Below, piece by piece: positions 7,063 through 13,967 of a stretch of DNA of 17,960 nucleotides (the stretch's first letter is position 1; every line of letters starts with the position of its first letter). The position numbers and the translations under genes were made by a program. Location of the stretch: the NCBI GenBank assembly GCA_012518475.1, contig JAAYSB010000126.1, forward strand, positions 1-17,960. Direction: 5' to 3'. The notes under the pieces are model-generated. The model had not been told where the DNA came from. It saw only the letters and a list, made by a program, of their open reading frames with translations, and searched no databases. The DNA is from Intrasporangiaceae bacterium (GTDB taxonomy: Bacteria; Actinomycetota; Actinomycetes; Actinomycetales; Dermatophilaceae).

Positions 7063-7068
7063 TAGCCT
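7063..7068 (+). promoter_or_regulatory. -10 box (TAGCCT) of a likely leaderless DUF3099 promoter
   Basis: TAGCCT lies 6 nt before GTG 7075. The GAGGAG between box and start touches the GTG directly, too close to serve as a Shine-Dalgarno sequence for that start, so leaderless initiation is favoured. GAGGAG could instead serve the in-frame GTG at 7087, which would shorten the protein by 4 residues. Confidence 0.45.
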
Positions 7069-7074
7069 GAGGAG

Positions 7075-7359
7075 GTGACGCGCAAGGTGCAGACGGTGCA
7101 GAGCGTGACGACGGCCCGGCCGCCGTTGCGCGATGAGCAGACCGCGCGCATGCGCAAGTACCTCATCTCGATGGGGATCCGCACGGCGTGCTTCGTCGGG
7201 GCAGCGATCGCGACCGGGTGGCTCCGGTGGGTCCTGGTCGCCGGGGCGGTCTTCCTCCCGCTGTTCGCGGTGATCATCGCCAACGCCGTCAAGCCGCGCG
7301 CCCTCAACGTCTCCACCACCGCACAGCCGCAGCGCCCGGGTCGTCACCTCGGCGGTTAG
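7075..7359 (+). CDS. DUF3099 family small membrane protein
   Basis: A 94-aa protein of unknown function, recognised as DUF3099-like by its size and by the block VQSVTTARPPLRDEQTARM followed by YLISMGIRTACF. Two hydrophobic segments (about 33-51 and 54-72, separated by a Trp-Arg-Trp turn) predict a two-helix inner-membrane hairpin; the basic N-terminus and the KPRA motif after helix 2 put both ends in the cytoplasm. It is divergent from fabG across 80 bp. Its TAG stop (7357-7359) overlaps the TAA of the convergent moaA by 3 of 4 bases, leaving no room for a terminator between them. In actinobacteria this family is common and uncharacterised. Confidence 0.8.
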   Translation: MTRKVQTVQSVTTARPPLRDEQTARMRKYLISMGIRTACFVGAAIATGWLRWVLVAGAVFLPLFAVIIANAVKPRALNVSTTAQPQRPGRHLGG

Positions 7360-8366
7360 CCGCCGATGGCCGACATCGGGCGGTCCGGCTGGGTGAAGCC
7401 TGCGCTGCCGATTCCGTGACCTGGCGCCTTGACCCACATCTCCCCGTTGATCAGAGCGGCCAGCTCCTCGTCGCTGGCGCCGGCACGCATCGCACCGCGC
7501 AGGTCGGTCTCACGCCGGGAGAACAGGCAGTTGCGGACCTGTCCGTCTGCGGTGAGCCGGGTCCGGTCACAGGCGCGGCAGAACGGCCGGGTCACGCTGG
7601 CGATGATGCCGACGGTCGCGGGGCCTCCGTCGACGAGGAACCGCTCGGCGGGAGCACTTCCCCTGGCCTCCTCCGGGAGCGGGGTGAGACTGAACCGCTT
7701 CGCGAGCTCGGCGTGGATCTCCTCGGCGGTGATCATCGAGGTCGAGTTCCACTCGTGCTGGGCGTCGAGCGGCATCTGCTCGATGAATCGCAGCTCATAG
7801 CCGCGGTCGAGGCACCACTGCAGCACGTCGGCGACGGAGTGGTCGTTGATGCCCCGCATCGCGACAGCGTTGACCTTGACCGGCGTCAGTCCCGCCTCGG
7901 CGGCGGCGGCCAGGCCCTTCTCGACATCCTGGAGCCGGTCCCGGCGGGTGAGGGCGAGGAACTCCTGCCGGTCGACCGTGTCGAGGCTGACGTTGACCCG
8001 GTTCAGCCCCGCCTCGGCCAGCGGCATCGCGAGGCGCTCGAGGCCCACGCCGTTCGTCGTCAGGGCGATCTTCGGGCGAGGTTCCAGGGCAGCCATCCGG
8101 GCGACCAGATCGACAAGGCTGCGGCGCAGCAGCGGCTCTCCACCCGTCAGTCGGATCTGGGTGACCCCGAGGCCGACGAAGATGCCGACGAGCCGGATCA
8201 TCTCGTCATCGGTGAGCATCTCCGGCTTGGGCAGCCAGGGCAGACCTTCGGCGGGCATGCAGTATGTGCACCGTAGGTTGCAGCGGTCGGTCACCGACAC
8301 ACGGAGGTCACGCGCGACCCGACCGTGCTGGTCGGCGAGCGGCAGGGTGCCGGGCGGTCGATGCAT
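7356..8366 (-). CDS. moaA: GTP 3',8-cyclase (molybdenum cofactor biosynthesis)
   Basis: Radical-SAM enzyme that converts GTP to 3',8-cyclo-7,8-dihydro-GTP, the first step of molybdenum cofactor synthesis with MoaC. The 336-aa protein has both [4Fe-4S] sites: C29, C33 and C36 (DRCNLRCTYCMP) for SAM, and C263, C266 and C280 (FCRACDRTRL, then NC) for GTP binding. TGGEP at 74-78 is the SAM-site motif, and the chain ends in the double glycine (335-336) that MoaA needs. The reading frame is open to 8732, but ATG 8366 gives the family's normal start and lies 7 nt after a -10 box; the extension would run through the SURF1 gene. No other moa gene is nearby. The protein depends on Fe-S clusters, such as those made by the suf genes at the right end. 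Confidence 0.95.
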   Translation of the reverse strand: MHRPPGTLPLADQHGRVARDLRVSVTDRCNLRCTYCMPAEGLPWLPKPEMLTDDEMIRLVGIFVGLGVTQIRLTGGEPLLRRSLVDLVARMAALEPRPKIALTTNGVGLERLAMPLAEAGLNRVNVSLDTVDRQEFLALTRRDRLQDVEKGLAAAAEAGLTPVKVNAVAMRGINDHSVADVLQWCLDRGYELRFIEQMPLDAQHEWNSTSMITAEEIHAELAKRFSLTPLPEEARGSAPAERFLVDGGPATVGIIASVTRPFCRACDRTRLTADGQVRNCLFSRRETDLRGAMRAGASDEELAALINGEMWVKAPGHGIGSAGFTQPDRPMSAIGG

Positions 8367-8373
8367 ACCCCAC

Positions 8374-8379
8374 AGGCTA
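8374..8379 (-). promoter_or_regulatory. -10 box (TAGCCT) of a likely leaderless moaA promoter
   Basis: TAGCCT on the minus strand, 7 nt before the moaA ATG, without a Shine-Dalgarno sequence. It occupies the position where the -35 region of the opposing SURF1 promoter would fall. No molybdenum-cofactor riboswitch can fit here, since the whole gap is 42 bp. Confidence 0.5.
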
Positions 8380-8397
8380 AGGGATGTCCGCGGAACG

Positions 8398-8403
8398 TAC
8401 GCT
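8398..8403 (+). promoter_or_regulatory. -10 box (TACGCT) of a likely leaderless SURF1 promoter
   Basis: TACGCT lies 5 nt before GTG 8409 and 8 nt before ATG 8412. There is no Shine-Dalgarno sequence. It coincides with the -35 position of the opposing moaA promoter. Confidence 0.45.
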
Positions 8404-8408
8404 GACCC

Positions 8409-9239
8409 GTGATGGACGTGCTCAAGCGGCTCATGCAGCCGAAGTGGATCGGCGGGCTGCTGCTCGCGACCCTCTTCGCCGTCGTGTGCTTCTTCCTCGG
8501 GGACTGGCAATGGAGCCGGTACGAGGCCAAGGCCGACCGCAACGCGACGTTGGACCGCAACTACGCGGCCGAGCCGGTCCCGCTCTCGGAGGTCACCGAC
8601 GCCGACGGAATCCGTCCGGGAGCGGACTGGGCGCGGGTCGAGCTGCGCGGCACCTACGAGCCCCGACACGTCTATGTCCGCAACCGGCCGAACGACGGTG
8701 TCTACGGCTACGAGGTGCTCGGTGTGCTCCACACGGATACCGACGGTGCGGTCATCGTCGACCGTGGCTGGGTGCGCAACTCCCCGGACGGTGCGGCGGT
8801 CCTGCCGCCGGTCGATGATCCGCCCTCGGGTCCGGTGACCGTGGTCGGCTGGGTGCGGCCCTACGAGTCGACTCTCGGCCGGGAGATGCCGGAGAACCAG
8901 GTGGCCTCCATCGCCATCGAGGACCTGGCGGAGGAGACCGGCGTCGCTCCGGCCACTGCGTTCGTCCGGGCGCAGACCGAGACGGCGTCAGGGGCGGCGG
9001 TGGACTCCGGTCTCGTGCCCCTCGAGGAGCCGGACCGGGGCCTCGGCCCGCACCAGGCCTATGCGATCCAGTGGTGGATCACGATGGTCCTGGGGTATGC
9101 GTTCGTCGTCCTCGGGGTCCGCCGCGAGCTGCGCGAGGAGGAGGACGCCCGGGATCCCGAGGCGGCCGCCGAGCGGGAGCGGGTCAAGGCGGAGAAGAAG
9201 AAGCAGAAGGTGTCCCGTTGGGACGAGGAGGACGCCTGA
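8409..9239 (+). CDS. SURF1 family cytochrome oxidase assembly protein
   Basis: SURF1 proteins assist assembly of aa3-type cytochrome c oxidase, probably haem a insertion, at the cytoplasmic membrane. The 276-aa product has the family layout: a first transmembrane helix (about 14-31) running into GDWQWSRYEAK (31-41), a large extracytoplasmic part with GTYEPRHVYVRNR (81-93) and VDRGWV (117-122), then PHQAYAIQWW (214-223) leading into a second helix (about 222-238). A highly charged tail (239-276, rich in E, R and K) remains in the cytoplasm. Start: GTG 8409 or the adjacent ATG 8412; leaderless initiation makes both possible. No oxidase subunit gene is in the window, so the partner lies elsewhere. 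It converges on the ABC exporter gene. Confidence 0.9.
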   Translation: MMDVLKRLMQPKWIGGLLLATLFAVVCFFLGDWQWSRYEAKADRNATLDRNYAAEPVPLSEVTDADGIRPGADWARVELRGTYEPRHVYVRNRPNDGVYGYEVLGVLHTDTDGAVIVDRGWVRNSPDGAAVLPPVDDPPSGPVTVVGWVRPYESTLGREMPENQVASIAIEDLAEETGVAPATAFVRAQTETASGAAVDSGLVPLEEPDRGLGPHQAYAIQWWITMVLGYAFVVLGVRRELREEEDARDPEAAAERERVKAEKKKQKVSRWDEEDA

Positions 9240-9261
9240 CGTCCCCACCCTGCGGAAGAAT

Positions 9262-9299
9262 CCCCTCCGTTATCTCGCAATCGCGAGATAACGGAGGGG
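9262..9299. terminator. Perfect 17-bp hairpin, bidirectional terminator
   Basis: CCCCTCCGTTATCTCGC (9262-9278) and its exact reverse complement (9283-9299) flank an AATC loop. It lies 22 bp after the SURF1 stop and 70 bp beyond the stop of the convergent ABC exporter gene, so it can serve both. There is no strong T-run on either side. Its centre, TTATCTCG/CGAGATAA, is AT-richer than the surroundings, so a protein-binding palindrome cannot be excluded. Confidence 0.75.
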
Positions 9300-9304
9300 G
9301 AATC

Positions 9305-9354
9305 GCTTGCTCGGGCAAGCACTTCGCCTCCGGACACGCGCTGCTTGACGCGCG
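9305..9354. terminator. Two further small stem-loops after the main terminator
   Basis: GCTTGC-TCGG-GCAAGC (9305-9320) is a perfect 6-bp stem with a 4-nt loop. CGCGC 9337-9341 pairs with GCGCG 9350-9354. Read from the minus strand, these are the first structures an ABC exporter transcript would meet, before the 17-bp hairpin. They may act together as a tandem terminator. Confidence 0.4.
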
Positions 9355-9369
9355 CTTCCCGGCGAGCGA

Positions 9370-11226
9370 CTACTGGACGAACTGGGTGCGGTAGAGGTCG
9401 GCGTACAGGCCACTGCGACCGAGCAGCTCGGCGTGCGTGCCCTGCTCGGCGATCCGGCCGTCGTCGATGACGAGGATCCGGTCCGCGGCCCGAATGGTCG
9501 AGAGCCGGTGCGCGATGACGACGGCGGTCCGCGAGGCCAGCGCCTCGTCCAGCGCGCGTTGCACGGCCGCCTCGGACTCGCTGTCCAGGTGCGCGGTCGC
9601 CTCGTCGAGGATGATCAGCCCCGGAGCCTTGAGGAGCAGGCGGGCCAGCGCGATCCGCTGCTTCTCTCCCCCACTGAGCCGGTGCCCGCGGTCCCCCACG
9701 ACGGTGTCGAGTCCCTCGGGCAGGGACCGGACGAGATCGACGATCTGGGCCTGCTCCAGGACCGCCCAGAGCTGGTCGTCAGGTGCATCCGGGCGGGCAT
9801 ACAGCAGGTTGTTCCGGATCGTCTCGTGGAAGAGGTGGGCCTCCTGGGTCACCATGCCGACGGTCTCGCGCAGCGAGGCGTCGGTGACCTCGGTGAGGGG
9901 GACACCGTTGATCCGGATGGTTCCGGAGGTCGGGTCGTAGAGGCGGGCGATCAGACTCGTGATCGTCGTCTTGCCGGCACCGGACGGGCCCACGAGGGCG
10001 ACCGTCTGACCGGGCTCCACGGTGAAGGAGATGTTCCTGAGGATCTCGCCGCTGACCCGGCGGTCCCCGGTCGCGATCGACTCCAGGGAGGCCAGCGACA
10101 CCTCGTCGGCGCTCGGGTAGCGGAACGAGACGTCCTCGACATCGAGGCGCACCGGTTCCGCCGGGATGTCAACGGCATCCGGAGCCTGCGCGACGAGCGG
10201 CTTGAGATCGAGCACCTCGAAGACGCGCTCGAAGGAGACGAGCGCGGTCATGACGTCGACGCGTGCGTTGGAGATGGCCGTCAGGGGGCCGTAGAGCCGG
10301 GCGAGGAGGGCGGCCAGTGCGACGAGCGTGCCGACCTGGAGCCCGCCGTCGACGGCCATCACACCGCCGAAGCCGTAGACCATGGCCGTGGCGAGGGAGG
10401 CGACCATCGTCAGGGCGACGAAGAAGAAGCTGCGGTTCAGCGCGATCCGCACCCCGATGTCGCGGACCGAGGCCGCCCGGTCGCCATAGGTCGCCTGCTC
10501 CCGGTCGGGGCGCCCGAAGAGCTTGACGAGCAGGGCTCCGGCGACGTTGAAGCGCTCGGTCATCGTCGTGCCCATGTCCGCGTTGAGGACCATCTGGTCG
10601 TGGGACAGGGCGGCCAGTCGACGGCCCATGATCCGTGCCGGGACGAGGAACAGGGGCAGGAGCGCGAGTGCCGCGAGGGTGAGCTGCCAGGACAGCGTGA
10701 GCATGGCGGCCACGATGAGGACGAGTGAGACAGCGTTGCTCACGACGTTGGACAGCACGGAGGTGAAGGCCTGCTGGGCCCCGATGACGTCACTGTTGAG
10801 CCGGCTGACGAGGGCGCCGGTCTGCGCCCGGGTGAAGAAGGCGATCGGCTGCTTGAGGACGTGCCCGAAGACCTCGGTGCGCAGCGCATAGATGAGGCTC
10901 TCCCCGATGCGGGACGAGTACCAGCGCTCGATCATCGTCAGCACGCCGTCGAGGATCGCGATGGCGCCGACGAGAAGGGCGATCCGGATGACGAGCCCGC
11001 GGTTGCCGGGGATGACGCCATCGTCGATGAGGCGCTGGAGGAGCAGGGGCGTCGCGACGACGAGCATCGCCCCGATGACGACGAGGACGAGGAAGATGCC
11101 GATGAGCCGACGGTGCGGCCGGGCATAGGACAGCACCCTGCGCAGGGTCCCCTCCCGCAGACGCGTGTCGCGAACGGACCCGTCCCGGGTCATCGAGTGC
11201 ATGAGCTGCCAGGGGCTGGAGGTCAT
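9370..11226 (-). CDS. ABC exporter, fused membrane and ATPase domains
   Basis: A 618-aa half-transporter of the MsbA/LmrA kind that would work as a homodimer in the cytoplasmic membrane, exporting an unknown lipid, drug or peptide. Residues 1-340 form the six-helix membrane domain (helices near 41-60, 80-100, 156-178, 183-200, 266-285, 290-310). The ATPase domain has Walker A GPSGAGKTT (413-421), a Q-loop at VTQE (Q461), signature LSGGE (517-521), Walker B LIILDE (537-542, catalytic E542) and switch H573. All catalytic residues are present, so it should be active. Its ATG overlaps the TGA of the ABC-F gene (ATGA), implying translational coupling. The substrate cannot be deduced; a link to whatever the ABC-F protein protects against is only suggestive. 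Confidence 0.9.
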   Translation of the reverse strand: MTSSPWQLMHSMTRDGSVRDTRLREGTLRRVLSYARPHRRLIGIFLVLVVIGAMLVVATPLLLQRLIDDGVIPGNRGLVIRIALLVGAIAILDGVLTMIERWYSSRIGESLIYALRTEVFGHVLKQPIAFFTRAQTGALVSRLNSDVIGAQQAFTSVLSNVVSNAVSLVLIVAAMLTLSWQLTLAALALLPLFLVPARIMGRRLAALSHDQMVLNADMGTTMTERFNVAGALLVKLFGRPDREQATYGDRAASVRDIGVRIALNRSFFFVALTMVASLATAMVYGFGGVMAVDGGLQVGTLVALAALLARLYGPLTAISNARVDVMTALVSFERVFEVLDLKPLVAQAPDAVDIPAEPVRLDVEDVSFRYPSADEVSLASLESIATGDRRVSGEILRNISFTVEPGQTVALVGPSGAGKTTITSLIARLYDPTSGTIRINGVPLTEVTDASLRETVGMVTQEAHLFHETIRNNLLYARPDAPDDQLWAVLEQAQIVDLVRSLPEGLDTVVGDRGHRLSGGEKQRIALARLLLKAPGLIILDEATAHLDSESEAAVQRALDEALASRTAVVIAHRLSTIRAADRILVIDDGRIAEQGTHAELLGRSGLYADLYRTQFVQ

Positions 11227-12821
11227 GCCAGGGCCACCAGGTCGCGGTAGTCGGTGCCCCAGAGGTCCTCCACGCCATCGGGCAGGAGCAGCACCCGCTC
11301 CGGTTCCAGCGCCTCGACGGCACCCTCGTCGTGGGTGACGAGGACGACTGCACCCTCATAGGTGCGCAGCGCCCCGAGGATCTCCTCCCGGGAGGCCGGG
11401 TCGAGGTTGTTCGTCGGCTCGTCGAGGAGCAGGACGTTGGCGGCGGAGACGACGAGCATCGCCAGGGACAGACGGGTCTTCTCCCCACCGGACAGCACCC
11501 CGGCCGGCTTGTCGACGTCGTCGCCGGAGAAGAGGAACGACCCGAGCACCTTGCGCACCTCGGTCTCCCCGAGGTCCGGGGCGGCGGACTTCATGTTCTC
11601 CAGGACGGTGCGCGCGGTCTCGAGGTTCTCATGCTCCTGGGCGTAGTAGCCGAGCTTGAGTCCGTGCCCGGGCTGGACCTCACCGGTGTCCGGCGCGTCC
11701 ACCCCGGCGAGCATCCGCAGCAGGGTTGTCTTGCCGGCGCCGTTGAGGCCGAGCACGACGACGCGCGAGCCGCGGTCGATGGCGAGGTCGACATCGGTGA
11801 AGACCTCGAGAGAGCCGTAGGACCGGGACAGGCCCTCCGCCCGCAGAGGCGTCTTCCCACAAGGTGCCGGCGTGGGGAACCGCAGCCTGGCCACCCTGTC
11901 CGCCGCCCGCTGGCCCTCGACGCCCGCGAGCATCCGCTCGGCGCGCCGCGCCATGTTCTGCGCGGCGACGGCCTTGGTCGCCTTGGCCCGCATCTTGTCG
12001 GCCTGCGCGAGGAGCGCCGAGGCCTTCTTCTGGGCGTTGGCCATCTCTCGCTTGCGTCGACGCTCGTCGGTCTCCCGCTGCTGGAGGTAGGCCGCCCACC
12101 CGACGTTGTAGATGTCGAGCGTCTCGCGGTTCGCATCGAGGTGGAAGACCCGGTTGACGACCTTGCCGAGCAGGTCGACGTCGTGGGAGATGATGACGAG
12201 CCCACCCTTGTAGACGGCCAGGTAGTCCCGCAACCAGACGATCGAGTCGGCGTCGAGGTGGTTGGTCGGCTCGTCCAGGAGGAGCGTGTCCGCGCCACTG
12301 AAGAGGATTCGCGCCAGCTCGATCCGCCGCCGCTGGCCTCCGGAGAGGGTATGCAGTGGCTGGCCGAGGACGCGCTCGTCCAGTCCGAGAGCGGCGGCGA
12401 TGGATGCCGCCTCTGACTCGGCCGAGTACCCGCCGGCGGCCTCGAACTCGGCGTCGAGACGCGCATACCGCCGCATCGCCTTCTCCATCGTCTCTGCGTC
12501 GGCGCTGGCCATCCGCTTCTCCGCGGTGAGCCGGTCGGCGACGATCCGGTCCAGTCCACGGGCGCTGAGGACGCGGTCGCGGGCGAGGACGTCGAGATCG
12601 CCCGTGCGCGGGTCCTGCGGCAGGTAGCCGACAAGACCGCTCGAGGCGACCGTGCCCCCGGCCGCCTGCCCCACGCCGGCGAGAACCTTCGTCAGAGTCG
12701 TCTTGCCGGCGCCGTTGCGACCGACGAGTCCGATCCGGTCCCCGGGCGCGATGCGGAAGCTCGCGCCGTCCAGCAGAAGGCGCGAGCCGGCACGTAGCTC
12801 GATGTCGTTGGCGGTGATCAC
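11223..12821 (-). CDS. ABC-F family ribosome-associated ATPase
   Basis: ABC-F proteins have two ATPase domains and no membrane part. They bind the ribosomal E site and relieve stalled or drug-blocked translation. The 532-aa product shows Walker A GRNGAGKTT (34-42), LSGGQ (159-163), LLLDEPTNHLD (180-190), a charged helical linker of about 75 residues (244-318, many K, R and A) that would reach toward the P-site tRNA, then GLNGAGKTT (358-366), LSGGE (443-447) and LLLDEPTNNLD (464-474). Overall it resembles, from memory, M. tuberculosis Rv1473 and not EttA (Rv2477c). Start GTG 12821 gives the typical MITANDIELRAG beginning, but I see neither a Shine-Dalgarno nor a clear -10 box before it. It is coupled to the downstream ABC exporter by an ATGA overlap. 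Whether it confers antibiotic resistance is not shown. Confidence 0.92.
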   Translation of the reverse strand: MITANDIELRAGSRLLLDGASFRIAPGDRIGLVGRNGAGKTTLTKVLAGVGQAAGGTVASSGLVGYLPQDPRTGDLDVLARDRVLSARGLDRIVADRLTAEKRMASADAETMEKAMRRYARLDAEFEAAGGYSAESEAASIAAALGLDERVLGQPLHTLSGGQRRRIELARILFSGADTLLLDEPTNHLDADSIVWLRDYLAVYKGGLVIISHDVDLLGKVVNRVFHLDANRETLDIYNVGWAAYLQQRETDERRRKREMANAQKKASALLAQADKMRAKATKAVAAQNMARRAERMLAGVEGQRAADRVARLRFPTPAPCGKTPLRAEGLSRSYGSLEVFTDVDLAIDRGSRVVVLGLNGAGKTTLLRMLAGVDAPDTGEVQPGHGLKLGYYAQEHENLETARTVLENMKSAAPDLGETEVRKVLGSFLFSGDDVDKPAGVLSGGEKTRLSLAMLVVSAANVLLLDEPTNNLDPASREEILGALRTYEGAVVLVTHDEGAVEALEPERVLLLPDGVEDLWGTDYRDLVALA

Positions 12822-12987
12822 AGTTCAGTCACAGGCTGGTCAGAGGGGAGCATTGGGGAAGAGACCCACGTCGGGTCGGTGCCGAAAGGCACGCAATGGC
12901 CTAGTCTAAGTCCGCTGACACGGCACACCTGACAGGTCAGCACTCAGCCCACCGAGGTCGCAGGACCGGGGTCGAAAGGCAAGCAGC
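12822..12987. promoter_or_regulatory. Divergent control region between ABC-F and metallopeptidase genes
   Basis: A 166-bp gap with promoters for both directions. On the plus strand, TAGTCT at 12902-12907 is a possible -10 box, giving a leader of about 75 nt for the metallopeptidase. GTGCC-GAAA-GGCAC (12879-12892) is a perfect 5-bp stem with a GNRA-type loop just upstream of that box. No clear -10 is seen for ABC-F. No open frame here looks like a real gene. Confidence 0.45.
12974..12979 (+). promoter_or_regulatory. Ribosome binding site of the metallopeptidase gene
   Basis: GAAAGG with 8-nt spacing to ATG 12988. It fixes that start and shows that this gene, unlike most lead genes in the window, has a conventional leader. 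Confidence 0.65.
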
Positions 12988-13911
12988 ATGAGCTTCAATG
13001 AGAACGTCCGGCTGGACACCTCCAGCGTCCGCACCGGTGGTGGTGGCGGCGGCCGTGGTGGGCCCGGTGGCATGGTCATCGGCGGTGGCATCGGTGGTCT
13101 CATCCTCACCCTCATCCTCATGTTCCTCGGCATCAACCCCGGACAGGTCCCCATGCCCACGGACCCCGGCATGGACACCTCACGGGTGGACACCGCAGGC
13201 AACGCGAACGCCGATCTGATCAGTCACTGTGAGACCGGCGCCGACGCCAACGAGGACATCTGGTGCCGCATGGTCGCCGGCGAGAACTCGATCCAGGACT
13301 TCTGGGCCGGCGAGCTGCCCCGCTACGGTCGTGAGTGGAGCCGACCGACGCTCACCCTCTACCAGGGGCAGACCCAGTCCGCCTGCGGCACCGCCTCGAA
13401 CCAGGTCGGCCCGTTCTACTGCCCGCTCGACAAGGGCGTCTACATCGACGCCGACTTCTTCCAGCTGCTCCAGGACCAGTTCGGCGCCTCCGGCGGTCCG
13501 CTGGCCCAGCTCTATGTCCTCGCCCACGAGTTCGGCCACTCCCTCCAGGACCAGCTCGGCCTCCTCGGCCGCGCGCAGCAGGACCCGCAGGGTGCCGAGT
13601 CGGGGGCGGTTCGGGTCGAGCTCATGGCCGACTGTCTCGCCGGGGTGTGGGTCAACCACGCCAGCTCGACCACCGACGAGGCCTCCGGCGAGGCCTGGCT
13701 CAAGCCGCCGTCCGAGGCCGAGATCCGTGATGCGCTCTCCGCTGCTGCGGCGGTCGGTGACGACAACATCCAGGAGCGCACCCAGGGCCGGGTCACCCCC
13801 GAGAACTGGACGCACGGCTCCGCCGAGGCACGCCAGCGCTGGTTCCTCCAGGGCTTCCAGTCCGGTGACCTCAACCGCTGTGACACCTTCGCCGTCGACT
13901 CGGTGAACTGA
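12988..13911 (+). CDS. Neutral zinc metallopeptidase, YpfJ family, membrane-anchored
   Basis: A 307-aa predicted zinc peptidase of the YpfJ (PF04228-like) family. A glycine-rich N-terminal linker (17-37) leads into one transmembrane helix (about 29-48), which should anchor a catalytic domain outside the membrane. The active site is HEFGH at 180-184 (HExxH), followed by VELMADCLAG (210-219), where E211 is the likely third zinc ligand. RPTLTLYQGQ and CGTASNQVGPFYCPLDKGVY are typical of the family. Cysteines at 81, 93, 133, 145, 216 and 298 could form disulfides in an extracytoplasmic domain. The natural substrate is not known for this family. It is followed immediately by an unrecognised gene on the same strand. 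Confidence 0.9.
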   Translation: MSFNENVRLDTSSVRTGGGGGGRGGPGGMVIGGGIGGLILTLILMFLGINPGQVPMPTDPGMDTSRVDTAGNANADLISHCETGADANEDIWCRMVAGENSIQDFWAGELPRYGREWSRPTLTLYQGQTQSACGTASNQVGPFYCPLDKGVYIDADFFQLLQDQFGASGGPLAQLYVLAHEFGHSLQDQLGLLGRAQQDPQGAESGAVRVELMADCLAGVWVNHASSTTDEASGEAWLKPPSEAEIRDALSAAAAVGDDNIQERTQGRVTPENWTHGSAEARQRWFLQGFQSGDLNRCDTFAVDSVN

Positions 13912-13932
13912 TCGCGACCAGGAAGAACTCGA

Positions 13933-13967
13933 GCGCACGTGCGGCTCTCCTCGAGGAGCACGTGCGC
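13933..13967 (+). promoter_or_regulatory. Hairpin covering the start region of the next gene
   Basis: GCGCACGTGC (13933-13942) and its exact reverse complement (13958-13967) form a 10-bp stem. The 15-nt loop consists mostly of a self-complementary CTCCTCGAGGAG (13947-13958, overlapping the right arm by one base). GAGGAG (13953-13958) and GTG 13962, the possible ribosome site and start of the following gene, lie inside this structure. It may be a terminator-like element after the peptidase or a translational control; there is no T-run. Confidence 0.4.

Noticed and set aside
6995..7063. Upstream extension of fabG to ATG 7063
   Set aside because: It adds 23 non-FabG residues and would cover the predicted fabG promoter.
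8367..8408. Molybdenum-cofactor riboswitch before moaA
   Set aside because: The 42-bp gap is far too short and the transcript appears to begin at the start codon.
8367..8732. Upstream extension of moaA to 8732
   Set aside because: It would add 122 residues antisense to SURF1 with no MoaA similarity; ATG 8366 gives the normal N-terminus and sits right after a -10 box.
9262..9299. Regulator-binding operator
   Set aside because: It lies between two gene ends, not near a start; a terminator is the simpler reading, though binding is not excluded.
9433..12416. Plus-strand open frames opposite the ABC exporter and ABC-F genes (431 and 361 codons)
   Set aside because: Both are antisense to proteins with complete ATPase motifs and are rich in Arg, Gly and Asp as expected of GC-driven shadow frames.
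12853..12909. Possible 18-codon TTG open frame after an AGGGGAG sequence upstream of the metallopeptidase
   Set aside because: Too short, TTG start, no conservation evidence, and it runs through the predicted promoter of the peptidase gene.
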